Of a stretch of 64,000 nucleotides of DNA, positions 43,122-54,399 are shown piece by piece. Positions within the stretch are counted from its first letter, which is position 1; every line of letters starts with the position of its first letter. The notes beneath the pieces are model-generated. The model had not been told where the DNA came from. It saw only the letters and a list, made by a program, of their open reading frames with translations, and made no database searches. This DNA comes from Xiphydria camelus. Taxonomy: Eukaryota; Arthropoda; Insecta; Hymenoptera; Xiphydriidae. Where the stretch lies: the NCBI GenBank assembly GCA_963678675.1, contig OY783196.1:25460827-25524826 (forward strand), written 5' to 3'. Position numbers and translations under genes: made by a program.

Positions 43122-44727
43122 TAGAGGAGAATGGGGCAGGTTGCAACATGGATAAGTTGCAACAAATTATTTTTTTTCTAACAAGAAACCTTCCAGTGCA
43201 AAATAAATTCCAAATTTTCAGTAAAATAAAGAAAAAACGAAGTGCAAAAATTCTTACAATCGGTTTCCCCTACTCAAAAAAACGCACAACCTTGATGCAG
43301 CTGAAATCTATGTGAATTATAAAGTTTCGGAATAATTTACGTACATTGATCTATATCTGGGGTTTCATTTCATCCTATTTTTTCCGATGTTGATTTTTCT
43401 GGAAGAAATGCTAAAAACGTTGCCCGTTATCTTAACTTTTATAATGTCGATCAACGCACACTAGCGATGCGTAAACATACCTTCGCCGGAACGCATAGAA
43501 CCGACTTTAACTGCACCGCGGAAACGTATATAACTCGTCTCTTACGATCTCTCCCGATCCTACATACATATATTCCACATGAAACGTACGACGAGGACCT
43601 ATTTCCATATCGTTAGCAACCGCAACGGGATTTACACTCGAAGGCGTCGCTGCGAGAGACATTGACATCGAAAGGTATACGACTGCGATGTCTATTCCTA
43701 CGAGTTTAAGAACGTTTTATACGAAGCGCGACGCCCATTGTTTTCCCTTCGAAATCGGATGTCGGCGGTTGACTGCAGGTGCCGTGACGCGACAATAATG
43801 TGTCCGCTTTAGCGCTCGTAAAACGCACCTTTCGCCCGCGCGTAAAACCTCAACTGCTCTTCTACCAACAAACTCCGTCCGCTTTCTTTAGATAAACTCG
43901 ATAAACCTATCGGTGTGAGGTAAAATATATCGTCACTTGTCCGCGCCGTGCCTTTGATAAACACTGCGCGGATGTGCATTACGGAATGTACTGGGATTGA
44001 TAATCTAAGTATCTGCCATCTAGTGGGAAATTCTATTTGGTGTGGGAATGGCAACATCGCCTATATATTATACATGCATATACTCATACAGTTTCTTCTC
44101 TTAATGGTGAATGACAGCTGATCGCAAGTACACCATTGCACATCACTGTACATGTACACATACCGTCAAAAGGGGCTACTTTAACACCTTTTAAAGACAC
44201 TTTTGAATACTACGTCGTTATTTATTAACCAAATGTTGTTAAATAAACGGGATTATAACAAATCTGGCCCGCTGAATCGATTGCTGCATTCCAAATTGCT
44301 CTAGAAACAATAGTTAAAAAAATAAAAAATAAGAATAGGTATGGCGTACAGCGCCCGTAACCAACAAAAATACAGTCACCATTAAGTTGTAAATTTGTTC
44401 CGTCAGAGGACGCTGACGCTTGGATGCACGGTCTCTATAACCCTTGTCTGCAATTTTATTTTTGCTTTCAAAATGTGTGAAATCGAAACGCCAGACTGTA
44501 AGCTATACGCAGAAATTGGCGAAAGGAGCAATTATTAATTAGTTAACAAACTACGAACTGTAGAAGAAGAGCAACGTATAGGAGTTGTACTGACCTAAAT
44601 AAAGATACCCCCTCTGGACACCTGTGACTCATGTGTACCGTTCTAGGGCTAAAAGATAACCGAAAAATAAGTTACCTTTCAGATACATATTAGTTACCTA
44701 TACATTATCTTTTTAAAAATCACCATC
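43122..44727. other. Non-coding stretch without recognised gene
   Basis: AT-rich to 43,440 and moderately CpG-rich to 44,060. A solo pogo-type end, TACCGTCAAAAGGGGCTACT, is at 44,164-44,183; no partner end was found downstream. Confidence 0.4.
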
Positions 44728-45207
44728 TTGTTCTATCTGGGATATAACGGTGTCCACGAAGTCCACGCGCATCGTTGGGGAGACGTAGATCCGCGCGGGG
44801 CGCTACAGTCTTTCCCCTGTATCGTCGATGAGAGCGGTGAATTCGTAATTGGCAGAGAGGAACGAGATTACTCTTTTTCGGTATGTATATTTTATTGGAA
44901 AGAAACGATTATTGTAAGTCAGGTGCATTCTCTGGTATACGAGAGAGAGCCGACGGCGTGCGGAATTATGTATGAAGCTTTGCAGCGGCACGGCACACAG
45001 GTAGCCGCGCGTGCGAACGCGCGGATGGGAAGTAATATTGAGTCGTGTGCGGTTCTTTGCACGCGAAGAAATGATTTATTCGAAGATGAAACATACCTAT
45101 GGGAATGTTTCCTACCGTCGCATAAATATGCATTATTGGAATTGAAAGCGAAGACATGTTTTGAGCAAGTCGTGATATATCGGCTTTCTGATGTACGGTC
45201 TATTTAA
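44728..45207 (+). CDS. Hypothetical 159-codon open frame, doubtful
   Basis: The frame opens MFYLGYNGVHEVHAHRWGDV and contains ESGEFVIGREERDY and CGIMYEALQRHG before a TAA at 45,205. I do not recognise a family, signal peptide or membrane segment. It is listed only because the duplicated block at 45,630-45,935 keeps a similar open frame (FIIEREKQRR and CGVTYESLCSAG) in register. Differences between the two copies fall at all codon positions, so selection for protein is not evident. GTAAGT donor-like sites occur in both copies (TTGTAAGTCAGGTG and CTGTAAGTTAGGTG). An untranslated or regulatory duplication is at least as likely. Confidence 0.15.
   Translation: MFYLGYNGVHEVHAHRWGDVDPRGALQSFPCIVDESGEFVIGREERDYSFSVCIFYWKETIIVSQVHSLVYEREPTACGIMYEALQRHGTQVAARANARMGSNIESCAVLCTRRNDLFEDETYLWECFLPSHKYALLELKAKTCFEQVVIYRLSDVRSI
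44785..45095 (+). repeat. Local duplicated block e, copy 1
   Basis: Shares, in order, GATGAGAG, TTCGTAATTG, GAGAGGAAC, ATTGGAAAGAAA, TTGTAAGTCAGGTG, GTGCGGAATTATGTATGAAG and GCGCGTGCG with diverged counterparts in 45,630-45,935. Confidence 0.6.
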
Positions 45208-45356
45208 ATATGAACATTTATTCAATATAATGAATTTATATTTAATACGACTAAATTTGATAAAAGTTATTATATGATTTAATTTTAGTATAAATAATCG
45301 AGATCCTATCGGTAATTCAAATTAAAAATTGTTCTCAATATAACTTGACATAGATA

Positions 45357-45575
45357 CACTGTAAGAAAAATTTGTATTAAATTTAACATAATTATATGTA
45401 CATAAAAATTAATATATTCCCTTATTAAATTTTAATTCAATTTAATGCGATTGTATACTATAATTTTGAATAAATATTTTCACAAGGAATTAAGTATATC
45501 AATTTTCATTATTACATGTATTGGCTAAAAGCTTTATATACAATTATATTAAAAATACAGTTTCTTTTTACAATG
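45357..45575. mobile_element. MITE L
   Basis: A 219-bp AT-rich unit running from CACTGTAAGAAAAATTTG to TTTCTTTTTACAATG, flanked by TA on both sides. Arms are imperfectly complementary. It lies between the two e blocks. Confidence 0.65.
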
Positions 45576-45629
45576 TATTCGAACGAATTGTTCTGGGTTT
45601 GCAAAGTCCGAAGGCGGCGAAACTCTACG

Positions 45630-45935
45630 GAGTCTCTTGATCGAGATTTACGCGCCGTGTGTCCCCCGCGTCTCTAATAACATCCGAGAGAGCAATGGGC
45701 TTCATAATTGAAAGGGAGAAACAGCGTCGTTCTGGAAGAATTATTTCATTGAAAGGAAGTGACTGTAAGTTAGGTGGTTTTACGAGCCAGGCGACGAGAC
45801 GTTACGTCTGCGGCGTTACGTACGAGTCTTTATGTAGCGCGGGACAAGCGCGTGTGCGTAACGACGTGGTCGCTGTACGGTGAAGGCATGCAATCGAGGT
45901 TTGCACGCCGTCAGCTCGCATAGTGTAGCACATCA
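45630..45935 (+). repeat. Local duplicated block e, copy 2
   Basis: Counterparts: TCCGAGAG, TTCATAATTG, GGGAGAAAC, ATTGAAAGGAAG, CTGTAAGTTAGGTG, CTGCGGCGTTACGTACGAG and GCGCGTGTGCG. Offset from copy 1 by about 850 bp, same strand, no inverted ends. Confidence 0.6.
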
Positions 45936-46094
45936 CCTGAAAGACAACACCGCTCGTACAAGTAGAGAGCGTCGTGTCTCCTTGCGCGGTGAAAAAAAAA
46001 CAGACGTTCTTGATGCAATATCGATTGCGTATCCTCGCCCAAATAGACAAATGTACGTAAATTGTACAGCAACTTAAGGTAGGATTATAGCTTA

Positions 46095-46995
46095 TCAGAT
46101 GCATCAAATTTGTGCGCTGTATGAGTCATCATTAAGCAAGCATACTCTGTTAAAAATGTCTAGTAGAAATGTGTACGAAGCAGCAATTAACATATTATGC
46201 ACGAGTGTATTAATATTCACACGCAAAAGTGTATGAAATTTCAACCAAGTTTTTAAAATCCAAATAGATTATTCAATTTCAAAACAGTGTTCTTAAATTT
46301 CAAATATGATATGAAATTTCAGAACTAAATGTTTTGAAAATTGAAATACATTTTGAGTTTTCATTAACAATTTGTCATGCTTACAATATATTTACATATA
46401 TAGATACTTCTGCGCAACGAATTTAGCGACTCGCATATGAATTTTCAAGAACTGTTATTAAGTTTCATAACCATACATGGTAAATCTTTAATACGGTGTT
46501 TGAAACTTCAAAAGTAAGTTCTTAAATTGAATACGTTTATTTGAAAATTCAATTTCACATTACGAATTTCATACATACATTTGAGAATTGATATACTTCA
46601 ACACAAAATTCAAATATTTGTTTGAGTTATACAACACGCGGATATTAATTTTCAAACAATTTCATATAATTCTCAGTTTCAATACTGTACTTCCTAAAAT
46701 TCACACACCTTTGTATTTCTTTCAAAACATTTTTAACAGTGTATGTATGCCATTAAATGATTTCACAAACTAATACAAATAAAATACTAAGCATTTATTC
46801 AATATATCGTACATTTTCCGTAAATCTGCTGCTACAATAAATATAGCGATTAATTTGAATCACATTTTAAAATAAATTTAAACATTTTTTAAAGAATAAA
46901 TATTTTTTTTAACCCATGCAGGAGAATAAACGTAGACTTTAGAGCGATCAATTACTGTATTTCATATGAACGTCGTGACAATCATACAAGTCTAT
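46095..46995 (+). repeat. Interspersed repeat KK, copy 2, interrupted by MITE K
   Basis: AAATTTGTGCGCTGTATGAG and AAGCAAGCATA precede the insertion. GCCATTAAATGATTTC, ATACAAATAAAATACT, AATAAACGTAGACTTTAGAG and GAACGTCGTGACAATCA follow it. Both halves align with KK1 and KK3. Confidence 0.82.
46145..46741. mobile_element. MITE K nested in KK
   Basis: A 597-bp unit from CTCTGTTAAAAATG to CATTTTTAACAGTG, flanked by TA (46,143-46,144 and 46,742-46,743). The interior is rich in GAAATTTCAA and AAATTGAA phrases. The unfilled site AAGCAAGCATA is present in KK1 and, as AAGTAAGCATA, in KK3. Confidence 0.85.
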
Positions 46996-47621
46996 CCGGG
47001 CGGCTTCGAGATAACAGGGTAAAAATAATTGCTAAATATTCTAGGTATAGATCAAGCACGATTTCTCATGATAACTTAAAAAAATTGCCAGTTGGAGTTT
47101 TTATTACTTTGACCTCGCCTCACTATAGCTGCGCAGACATAAACAGTCCCATTGACAGTAATGCAATCGGCGGGCGTTCCTTAGTGAAGCCCCATTGAAC
47201 GCTCTCGATGAGCAGAGTCCGCGCGTTTGTTTCGTATCCACTGATTAGACCCATTCACGACGAGGGTTCGTAATGGGGAATGAAAAAAAAATAAGAAAAA
47301 TACTGTCTTTAACGGCACCGCTATTTCTCGAGCTCAGGCTCCGTGAGATTAATCTAGCTGTATGGAATAACTATTATGCTAAAACGTCATTCCTCCGCGG
47401 GTAACTGTGCAATTGTCCGAATACATATTATATTGTTTGAGAGGTGATTAAAAGATGTTTTAATTTAAGAAAGAAAAAGAGATTAACGACTTTCCAAATT
47501 TCTATTGTGAAATATTGCGTCTGTAGTTTTTTTTTCATCAATATGAGTCGATAGACAATTTATTATTATGTACTATTGATCGAGGGCACAGCATACGGAA
47601 AAATTAATAGAACAAATTCTA
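46996..47621. other. Non-coding stretch without recognised feature
   Basis: Nothing recognisable. Confidence 0.4.
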
Positions 47622-47815
47622 CTGTGTTTACGATAAAAGAGGTTTAAATATAAAGGTTTTCGAATATACCTATTGTGTTGAAGAACAATGTTTTCTTCCA
47701 ACTAGTAAATTATAATGTAAGCTACAACGATTTAATGTTTTCGAAAGCAAAATTACTCTACCGCAATGTGAAAACAACCGAAAACCCTTATGTATACCTC
47801 TTTTATGAAATACAG
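47622..47815. mobile_element. Foldback element U, copy 2
   Basis: The left arm ACTGTGTTTACGATAAAAGA and GGTTTTCGAAT pairs with CCGAAAACCC, ATACCTCTTTTAT and TACAGT. This is the most complete copy, without internal insertion. Confidence 0.75.
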
Positions 47816-47869
47816 TAAAATTTACTGTATCAGTCTTCCTGTACAAGTCGGATTATCTGAAAATATCGA

Positions 47870-48119
47870 TCTTTTCTTTCCCTCTCGATTATAAAGTTCC
47901 GTCACGTGACGCACGCCACGTTCGATCCAATACAAACGAAGCATCGTCGCGAGTATTTCACAACAGGAAGAGCGGTCGCGCGCCGCAAGAGAGAGAGAGA
48001 GAGTGCCCTGATTTGTTTGTCAGCATAATTCGACGCTAAGAGGATGATGTGCTTCGGCTAAAATATCGTTTTACCGAGCTTAATCCGGTGGTTCGTGTTG
48101 CCCCTGCAGCGCGAGTGAG

Positions 48120-48155
<36 letters not shown>

Positions 48156-48660
48156 GCGCGCGAGCGCAACCTTATCAAGAATTCGAAGGTAAGAGGATTA
48201 AAATTAAGGGGGGCCGCAGGTCTTCGTAATTTAATCCACGCACGATGGATTATACGTCGGCTATCGACTCACCTCCTTTCTTCCGGAAGAGGCGAATCTT
48301 ATCCGCGCGTGACGATTATTCATCATTACATCCGCAGCCGCATCGAACGTATCCTGCACGAATTTCTAGACGATGAGAAAAATCTCTAACCTCGACCGAG
48401 GTTCGTTAATACGCGCGCCTCACGAAAAAGAGCGCGTCGACTATGAAGATACCGACGCATAGTCAATTTTATTACCACGCCACACACGTAGAGCTCTATT
48501 TCTCACGGCGCGCGGCGTTCGACGAGTAATAAAGGTTTATAGGCAAAAGTCGTCCGGATTTCGAAACCAAGCGACTTTTGTTTTTACGTTTTTCTGTCGA
48601 ATCTCGTTTCGTTTTTAAGGCGGCTCGGTGTAGGTTCGTTGACGGATACTGGCCGAGTCA
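47870..48660. other. CpG-rich block with two GA runs
   Basis: CpG-dense, with GA runs at 47,988-48,003 and 48,125-48,153. No recognised coding motif. The composition is compatible with a promoter or enhancer, by inference only. Confidence 0.4.
48125..48153. repeat. GA dinucleotide microsatellite
   Basis: Uninterrupted GA run of about 29 bases inside a CpG-rich block. Confidence 0.95.
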
Positions 48661-48700
48661 CGCGCCAAACATAGATAACGGGTTTAAAGAAGATTCAGTA

Positions 48701-49383
48701 CACAGAGAAAAATAATTTATATTTATTTAAGATAATTGAATTGATCGACTCTACATTTAATTCGAATAACATATACGCTATTCAACGACAATATGTTTTA
48801 CTTAAATAAGTATATTTTCTTGACACTATTCATATCGACGGTTACTTGAATCGGTAAATTATCTTTCAGAAACAGTCTAAATTGTCATTGTTTGCGGTAA
48901 AATTGGCTGTAGCATTACAGAAAGAACTACGGCACGGTAAAAGTAATCGAAAATCCTTACATTTTATTATATACTTTTCTCACACATCCCTACGTCTACA
49001 CGGAGGAGAGTTGGTGGTGATCACTTTCATACTGAATAGTAGAGAAAATACTTTTTACGTATAAGTGTATATGCGCTTCCTTGTTATTACATCATACGTA
49101 TAGTAACGATAGTAACGAGTAGGTATACGTATCTCTTTTCTCAAGTACTACATTTTCTCAGTAAATATATTTTGTTAAGCCAAACAAGAATATTGTATTC
49201 GAGCAAATAAATATCATTCGGGCTGATAAAATATTTAATTTCGATTATTCAACTGAATATTTCGATGATTTTACTGAATATTTTCTCAGCGTATAGGAAG
49301 TGAGCTCATGCCTCTCCTAAAAAGCATTTCCCTACCACCCAGTATAAAAAACTGACTTCCTACCACAAACTTTTCTCCGTGAT
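48701..49383. mobile_element. Composite of diverged MITE sequences
   Basis: CACAGAGAAAAATAATTTAT, preceded by TA, opens the region. ATTTTCTCAGCG followed by TA lies at 49,280-49,293. CACGGAGGAGAGTTGGTGGT at 48,998 and CACAAACTTTTCTCCGTG at 49,364-49,381 correspond to the ends of MITE FF. The two pairs overlap, so the order of insertion is not resolved. Confidence 0.45.
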
Positions 49384-49399
49384 GATAGCGCGAAAGGAT

Positions 49400-51640
49400 T
49401 AACCGCGCCAAAACTTCTCCGCGTCCAGCTGCATGCATTGCTCTTCCTTTTTCCCGAAGCCGCTTATCGGTCGACGACTTTCCCGCGCGCTTCTTACTCG
49501 GTTGTATCGTCCGTGAGCATTTTCACAACGAGTCCCCGTCGTGCCCCGGCACGGCTAGTCGCCCTTTTTCCCCACGCGCGATCGTCGCGTTCGGTTTTGT
49601 ACGGTCCTTGCTCCGCGCTCGCGCAGGCTACTGAACTTCGCAACCGTCCCACACGTCGCGATGTGACGAGTATCCGGTGTATAAGGTATTGGCATCTCGG
49701 CCCTCAGCCTGTACTGCGTCGGCTCGCGCGGACCAGTTCTCGAGAATTTTCACAAAAAAGCTGACTGGTCTCGACGATTCTTTCAAAGATGGAAGAGAGG
49801 GAGAGAGAGAGAGAAGCGTAGGACGATTCGAGCGAGACGAAAAGATCGGCTTCCGGAGAACCTGCAAGATACCTATACACGTATATAGCATCGCACGAGG
49901 CCGAGAGAAATCGCGCCACGAAATTCCTTACTTTAAATGGCGCACGATTGAAAATTATCCAGACACAATCGCTTTTCTGTATTTATAATAAAGAGTCTCT
50001 TGACGTCGACGGAAACCATTCACACTCCCCGAAGTGCACTACTTGTGTCAAAAGTTCGTTTTCTCGTGCCTTTGAGCCAATCAATGAAAGTTATTTCTTA
50101 CGATGGTGTGCGAAAACAAGACAAGGGACCGAGGGAATTTTGTATTTTAAGGCGCCAATACACGGTCCGGCAAGACTGTCAGTTCTGACTGATTGGTCCG
50201 CCTGAAGGCCGGATCGAAGAAAATTCATATCTTTTAAGCGGACGTATCTTAAACGAGTTTCGCTGTATTACTCAGGCTATTGATGGAGCTCATTTTGCTC
50301 GAAACAAATAATAGTCTTACCGTTTAATTTTGTTGTAACAAGTCAATCTTTTTTCCGCAAAAGATAATTAGATTGACGTCAATCAAAAATAATGTACCTT
50401 GAAACCCGAGCAAGTACCTTAGGATGCGCGCACCCGGTAATATTTGCCGCGGATGCGGAAGTCTCCGCAACCAATTAAAAAATAGACCCGAATTTACATG
50501 CAACACACCCCGTGCTCCCACCTGCCGCGAAATATCCCTCTCTCGCGAATTCCCGCCAAATTACACCCGAGTGAAGGCCACACGCGAGATCGCCGCGAGG
50601 AGATAGCACCCGAAACCGCGCGTCATACAGCTACCCCGCGAATCCGGAATATTCTAAACCCACTCAGACAACCCCGCGATGACCCTGTTACGCGTTTGAA
50701 GGTATTCCAAGTCGTTCGCCGCGCAACAACGCGTCGAATGCACGTCACGTAACGTCCGCAGCGAAGATCGTACTTTTTCCCTTTGTCGAGGCTCGCGTGG
50801 CGTGTAGGTAATCCGTTCGAGAGAGAGAGAGAGAGAGAGAGAGTGCTTCAATTCGGTGTCGCGGGGGGAGCCGCTGATCGCAGCAGGAACCGGAGCGCTG
50901 CACTCGCGCGCGTCCGCGTCGAATAACTCCGGCAGCGCGGCTGCGGTAGTTCTTCTCCCGACTACGCCACCGATGATGAGAGAGAGAGGGAAGGAGAGCC
51001 TTCGAGAGGCCTCGAGTGGAATACGAAAACGCGAGAATACGGGAATGTGCTGCAGGATGCAAGAACGGTGGGAGCCCGAGAGCCGGCAGGCTGTACGTGC
51101 CTTGTAATCGAGAGGCGACTGCCGATGTGTCGCATCTTACGCACACTCGCGCGCGCCGCACGCACTGGGCACTTTCGATCGATCGTGCGTGGATCGGAGA
51201 GGAGAGAATTTGTGCATACAAATTATTCCCTGTGTGAGAACCGTCCCTCGTTTCTGGTTACTCGGAGACACCCTATATATACGTATACGTATGTATATTT
51301 CGAGGAGCATACCGCAGGCTTGCACGCGGTACCGTTGCGTTGTTACTGTCACTCGGTCGACCTCTCTTCGGTGGTTTCGTATTGCCGAATTGTCGTTGGC
51401 CGAATCGATTTTGCGGTTAACCGAACGCTGCAACTAACCCCATGGTGGTGCAGCGTAGAGTGGCCGCGCTCGGCTTCCGGAAGCGGAAACAGTTGGAGAG
51501 CTTCGCGCAGGAAATTCGAGACCGCGCGTCTGTACCTACAGCTGGGCGGTGGAGGAGGGTGTGCTCGGACGGGGCGCGTACTTTCGCGATATCGATGATA
51601 ATTAATCATTATTGCCGGAGAGTCTTGTGGATATTTTCAC
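49400..51640. other. Long CpG-rich block with GA runs
   Basis: The longest CpG-dense block in the window, with GA runs at 49,794-49,813 and 50,819-50,843. Many overlapping open frames on both strands (the largest 183 codons at 51,047-51,598) lack recognisable motifs and overlap one another, as expected from composition. A promoter or untranslated first exon is plausible; no coding sequence is supported. Confidence 0.45.
50819..50843. repeat. GA dinucleotide microsatellite
   Basis: GA run of about 25 bases in CpG-rich sequence. Confidence 0.95.
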
Positions 51641-51838
51641 TGGACATAATATTACGTATGTATTGTATTTCATGGTATTGAGGTCTCAAATTAGGAGAAA
51701 AAGAAATGAGTAGGTAAGTTAAAGATCTTCATCGTCGATTTTTTTCATCTCAAGAGATGAATTTATACGAATACTACAGATGAATATAAAAACGACCTCT
51801 AAAATGTAAAAACGTCCAGAATTAAGTCTACTTATATA

Positions 51839-52055
51839 CACTGAGAGAAATATTTGAGTGAAAATGATAAAACGAATCTATTCAGCGCGTTTAATTATTC
51901 TAACTGAAATACTGGTGAGTTGAACCAAATATTTAGTCACTCTAATCAAATGTTTAGTCATTTTATTCAAAAAAAAAAGGATCTATATTTTACCGAACGG
52001 TTTGGTTATCGTCTCCAGAATTTTGGTTAAATTAACGAAGTTATTTTTCTCGTTG
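51839..52055 (+). mobile_element. MITE A, copy 5
   Basis: CACTGAGAGAAATATTTGAG to TTTTTCTCGTTG, flanked by TA on both sides; interior blocks as in copy 1. Confidence 0.85.
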
Positions 52056-52061
52056 TATGTA

Positions 52062-52265
52062 CACTGGAAAAAATAACTTGGTTAAAATGACAAAACCCAT
52101 TTTGTTAAACGAGTTTAGTTATCCTAACCAAAATACTACTAAGTCGAATAAAATATCAAGTTATTCTAACTACATGTTTATTTATTTTAACTACATGTCT
52201 AGTTGTTTTAACTAGAAAATGGTCAGTTTAACCAAACAGATGAAGGATCCATATGTCACCAAATG
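52062..52265 (+). mobile_element. MITE A, copy 6 (3'-truncated)
   Basis: CACTGGAAAAAATAACTTGG, preceded by TA, leads into the standard interior, which stops at CACCAAATG. The last 60 or so bases, including the right TIR, are missing, and copy 7 begins immediately in the opposite orientation. Confidence 0.85.
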
Positions 52266-52267
52266 TA

Positions 52268-52500
52268 AGCTGAGAAAAGTAACCTGATCAATTTAATCAA
52301 ACTTCTGGAGACCAAACCATTTGGTGAAACATGGATTCTCCATCTGTTTGATTAAAGCGACCATTTTTCCGTTAAAATAACTAGACATGTAGTTAGAATA
52401 ACTAAACATGTAGTTAAAATAACTAGGTATTTGGTTAGAATAGCTGAACTCGTTTAACCAGATGCATTTTGTTATTTTAACCATGTTATTTTTCCCAGTG
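52268..52500 (-). mobile_element. MITE A, copy 7 (inverted)
   Basis: Its reverse complement opens CACTGGGAAAAATAACATGG and ends ACTTTTCTCAGCTT. Together with copy 6 it forms a palindrome from 52,062 to 52,500 with TA outside. Confidence 0.87.
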
Positions 52501-52502
52501 TA

Positions 52503-53404
52503 CGTGTTTTGGATTAAATTATAGGGTTCATTCTCATGCTACCTATTTTGTTATGATTTTGGCTGAAGTCATTTTACTTCAAACGACAAAACAACATTCC
52601 GTATATAATTATTGCTTTATAATTTCCGAAAATTGAAAGAAAAATATTATCTAAAATGAAAATATCGGAGTTCGATGATCACGAAGTGACCTTCGAGATT
52701 AAAGGTGTAAAAATTGCACCAAACATATCCTTTGAAAACATTTCGCCGCGATATTATTTCTGCTTCTAAAATTCGAAGGATAATATAAACCGAAACGGCA
52801 CATTCGTGCGTTTTAATTAATTCTGCCCCCGGGTGGAGAGGCGCGTTACGCATCGTTACGAGGTTATGCGTCTGCTCCACTTTTTTTCACGATCCTTCCT
52901 TCAGACAACGTACAGTACCTTCTTCCATTAATTCTTCTATTTCCTTCCTTTCTCTTCAACCTTTTGAATTCATATTACTCCACGTGAATGTTAACGATGT
53001 GTCTGCAGTCACAGCAAAAAGAAGATTTTCTAATGCAAATGCAATGCATCTACACAATGCAACGTAACAAAAAGTTCGAATCCGAAATTAAAAAAAAATT
53101 GCATCGTCGCAGCAACGACGCACCGAAAGCGGAGCAAACTTTCGTCGCTAACCGCGCGAGCACCGATTTCATTATACTATCACGCTGCAAACTTCCATCC
53201 AATATCGAATCACCGTTCTCCATATTGTAGTGATAACAGTGTTCGCGGGAATTAAACTCGCAGCGGCGCAACGTCATTTTACGAGCTATTTGCGTTCGCC
53301 TCGAAAGCCGACTTGGAGCGTTTCGAATTTTATACAGCGGAGACACGAGAGATCGAATGCAATATATTTCACGATGAAATCTCTTGCCAATGCATCGAGC
53401 CTAG
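52503..53404. other. Non-coding stretch without recognised gene
   Basis: Short overlapping frames at 52,988-53,346 have no family resemblance. Confidence 0.4.
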
Positions 53405-53512
53405 GTAAACCCAGGGACACAATATTTGCCAGACTTAAACGCAGGCTTCTCGTGTATGATTGCATTTGAAGCCTGTGTCCACGTCGGACAGATATTCCAT
53501 CCCTGGGTTTAC
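53405..53512. mobile_element. Short palindromic MITE GG, copy 2
   Basis: GTAAACCCAGGGACACAATA faces GATATTCCATCCCTGGGTTTAC (reverse complement of the same end type). Relative of 21,338-21,434. Confidence 0.82.
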
Positions 53513-53547
53513 ACTGCGCGACCGTATATATTGTATTTACGAGTTTT

Positions 53548-53703
53548 GAGGGCCATTGCGCGGAAATTTCCGTAAGCGGTAAGCATACCAATTAGAAAAA
53601 CGGAATTATGCTTACGACCCAAGGTGGTATCCTTAAACAGGCCTTTTGATTGGTCAATATTTATTCTTATGCTTACGGAAATTTACGTAGAAATAGCCTT
53701 AAA
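53548..53703. mobile_element. Palindromic MITE EE
   Basis: GAGGGCCATTGCGCGGAAAT and TTCCGTAAGC pair with GCTTACGGAAATTTACG and AAATAGCCTTAA. The tips are diverged and the target duplication is uncertain. Confidence 0.65.
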
Positions 53704-54059
53704 AGTGCAGAATAACGTTTGCAAGCTGTATACCTACTGGATCTTAATTTACAAAGTGAAAAGGATCTCATTTATTTCCCTCATTTATCATTTCATGAAA
53801 AAATCTTCCGAATCAAAGTTCTTTGGTATTGAAGGGAACGTATAATACAAGCAAGACATTTTTGATAACATGTGTAATTCACGAGATACGCGAAGGTTAC
53901 TTTTATCTTTTTTAATGGAACTCGATATTTTCGTATGAAGTGAAATACTCATCCGCGTTGCGCTGTTCGTGAGATATTTCCGCTCATACTACAAGAGAAA
54001 GTTACGCTGCGCGAATAAAACAATTAGTTCCTCGGATTTAACTCTTACTCTTACACTTA
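53704..54059. other. Non-coding stretch without recognised feature
   Basis: Lies upstream of repeat X copy 2 and may include its 5' part, which copy 1 lacks. Confidence 0.35.
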
Positions 54060-54356
54060 CTCTTGTATACTTTGAACGGCAATATCTTACAAACAGTCTA
54101 ACGAATGGGTCTTTTATCTTATACCTTTTTTGTTCACCTCGACGAGCTCTCAACTTTTATAAGAACGAAAATGTCGAGTTCCATTAAAAACAATAAGTTA
54201 CTTTCATGTCTCATAAATAATGCGTGTTATTTAAAAGCAACTTACATGTATTATACGTCTCCCTTGACACCAAACAATTTTTATTCGACAAATTTTTTTC
54301 GGAAAATGGCAAATGCCGGAAATAAATGGATCTTCCCTTGGCAAATTGACACCCTG
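54060..54356. repeat. Interspersed repeat X, copy 2
   Basis: Counterpart of 3,497-3,796. Ends AATTGACACCCTG followed by TA. The 98-codon frame over it is not shared intact with copy 1. Confidence 0.7.
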
Positions 54357-54399
54357 TATATTACGTACGCCCGCAAAATTATATCTCGGGGGTATCTTT

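Noticed and set aside
44164..44183. Pogo-type end TACCGTCAAAAGGGGCTACT as a complete element
   Set aside because: Only one end is present, so it is noted as a solo end.
51047..51598. 183-codon plus-strand open frame
   Set aside because: No motif or family resemblance; it lies in CpG-rich, stop-poor DNA where both strands and several frames are open together.
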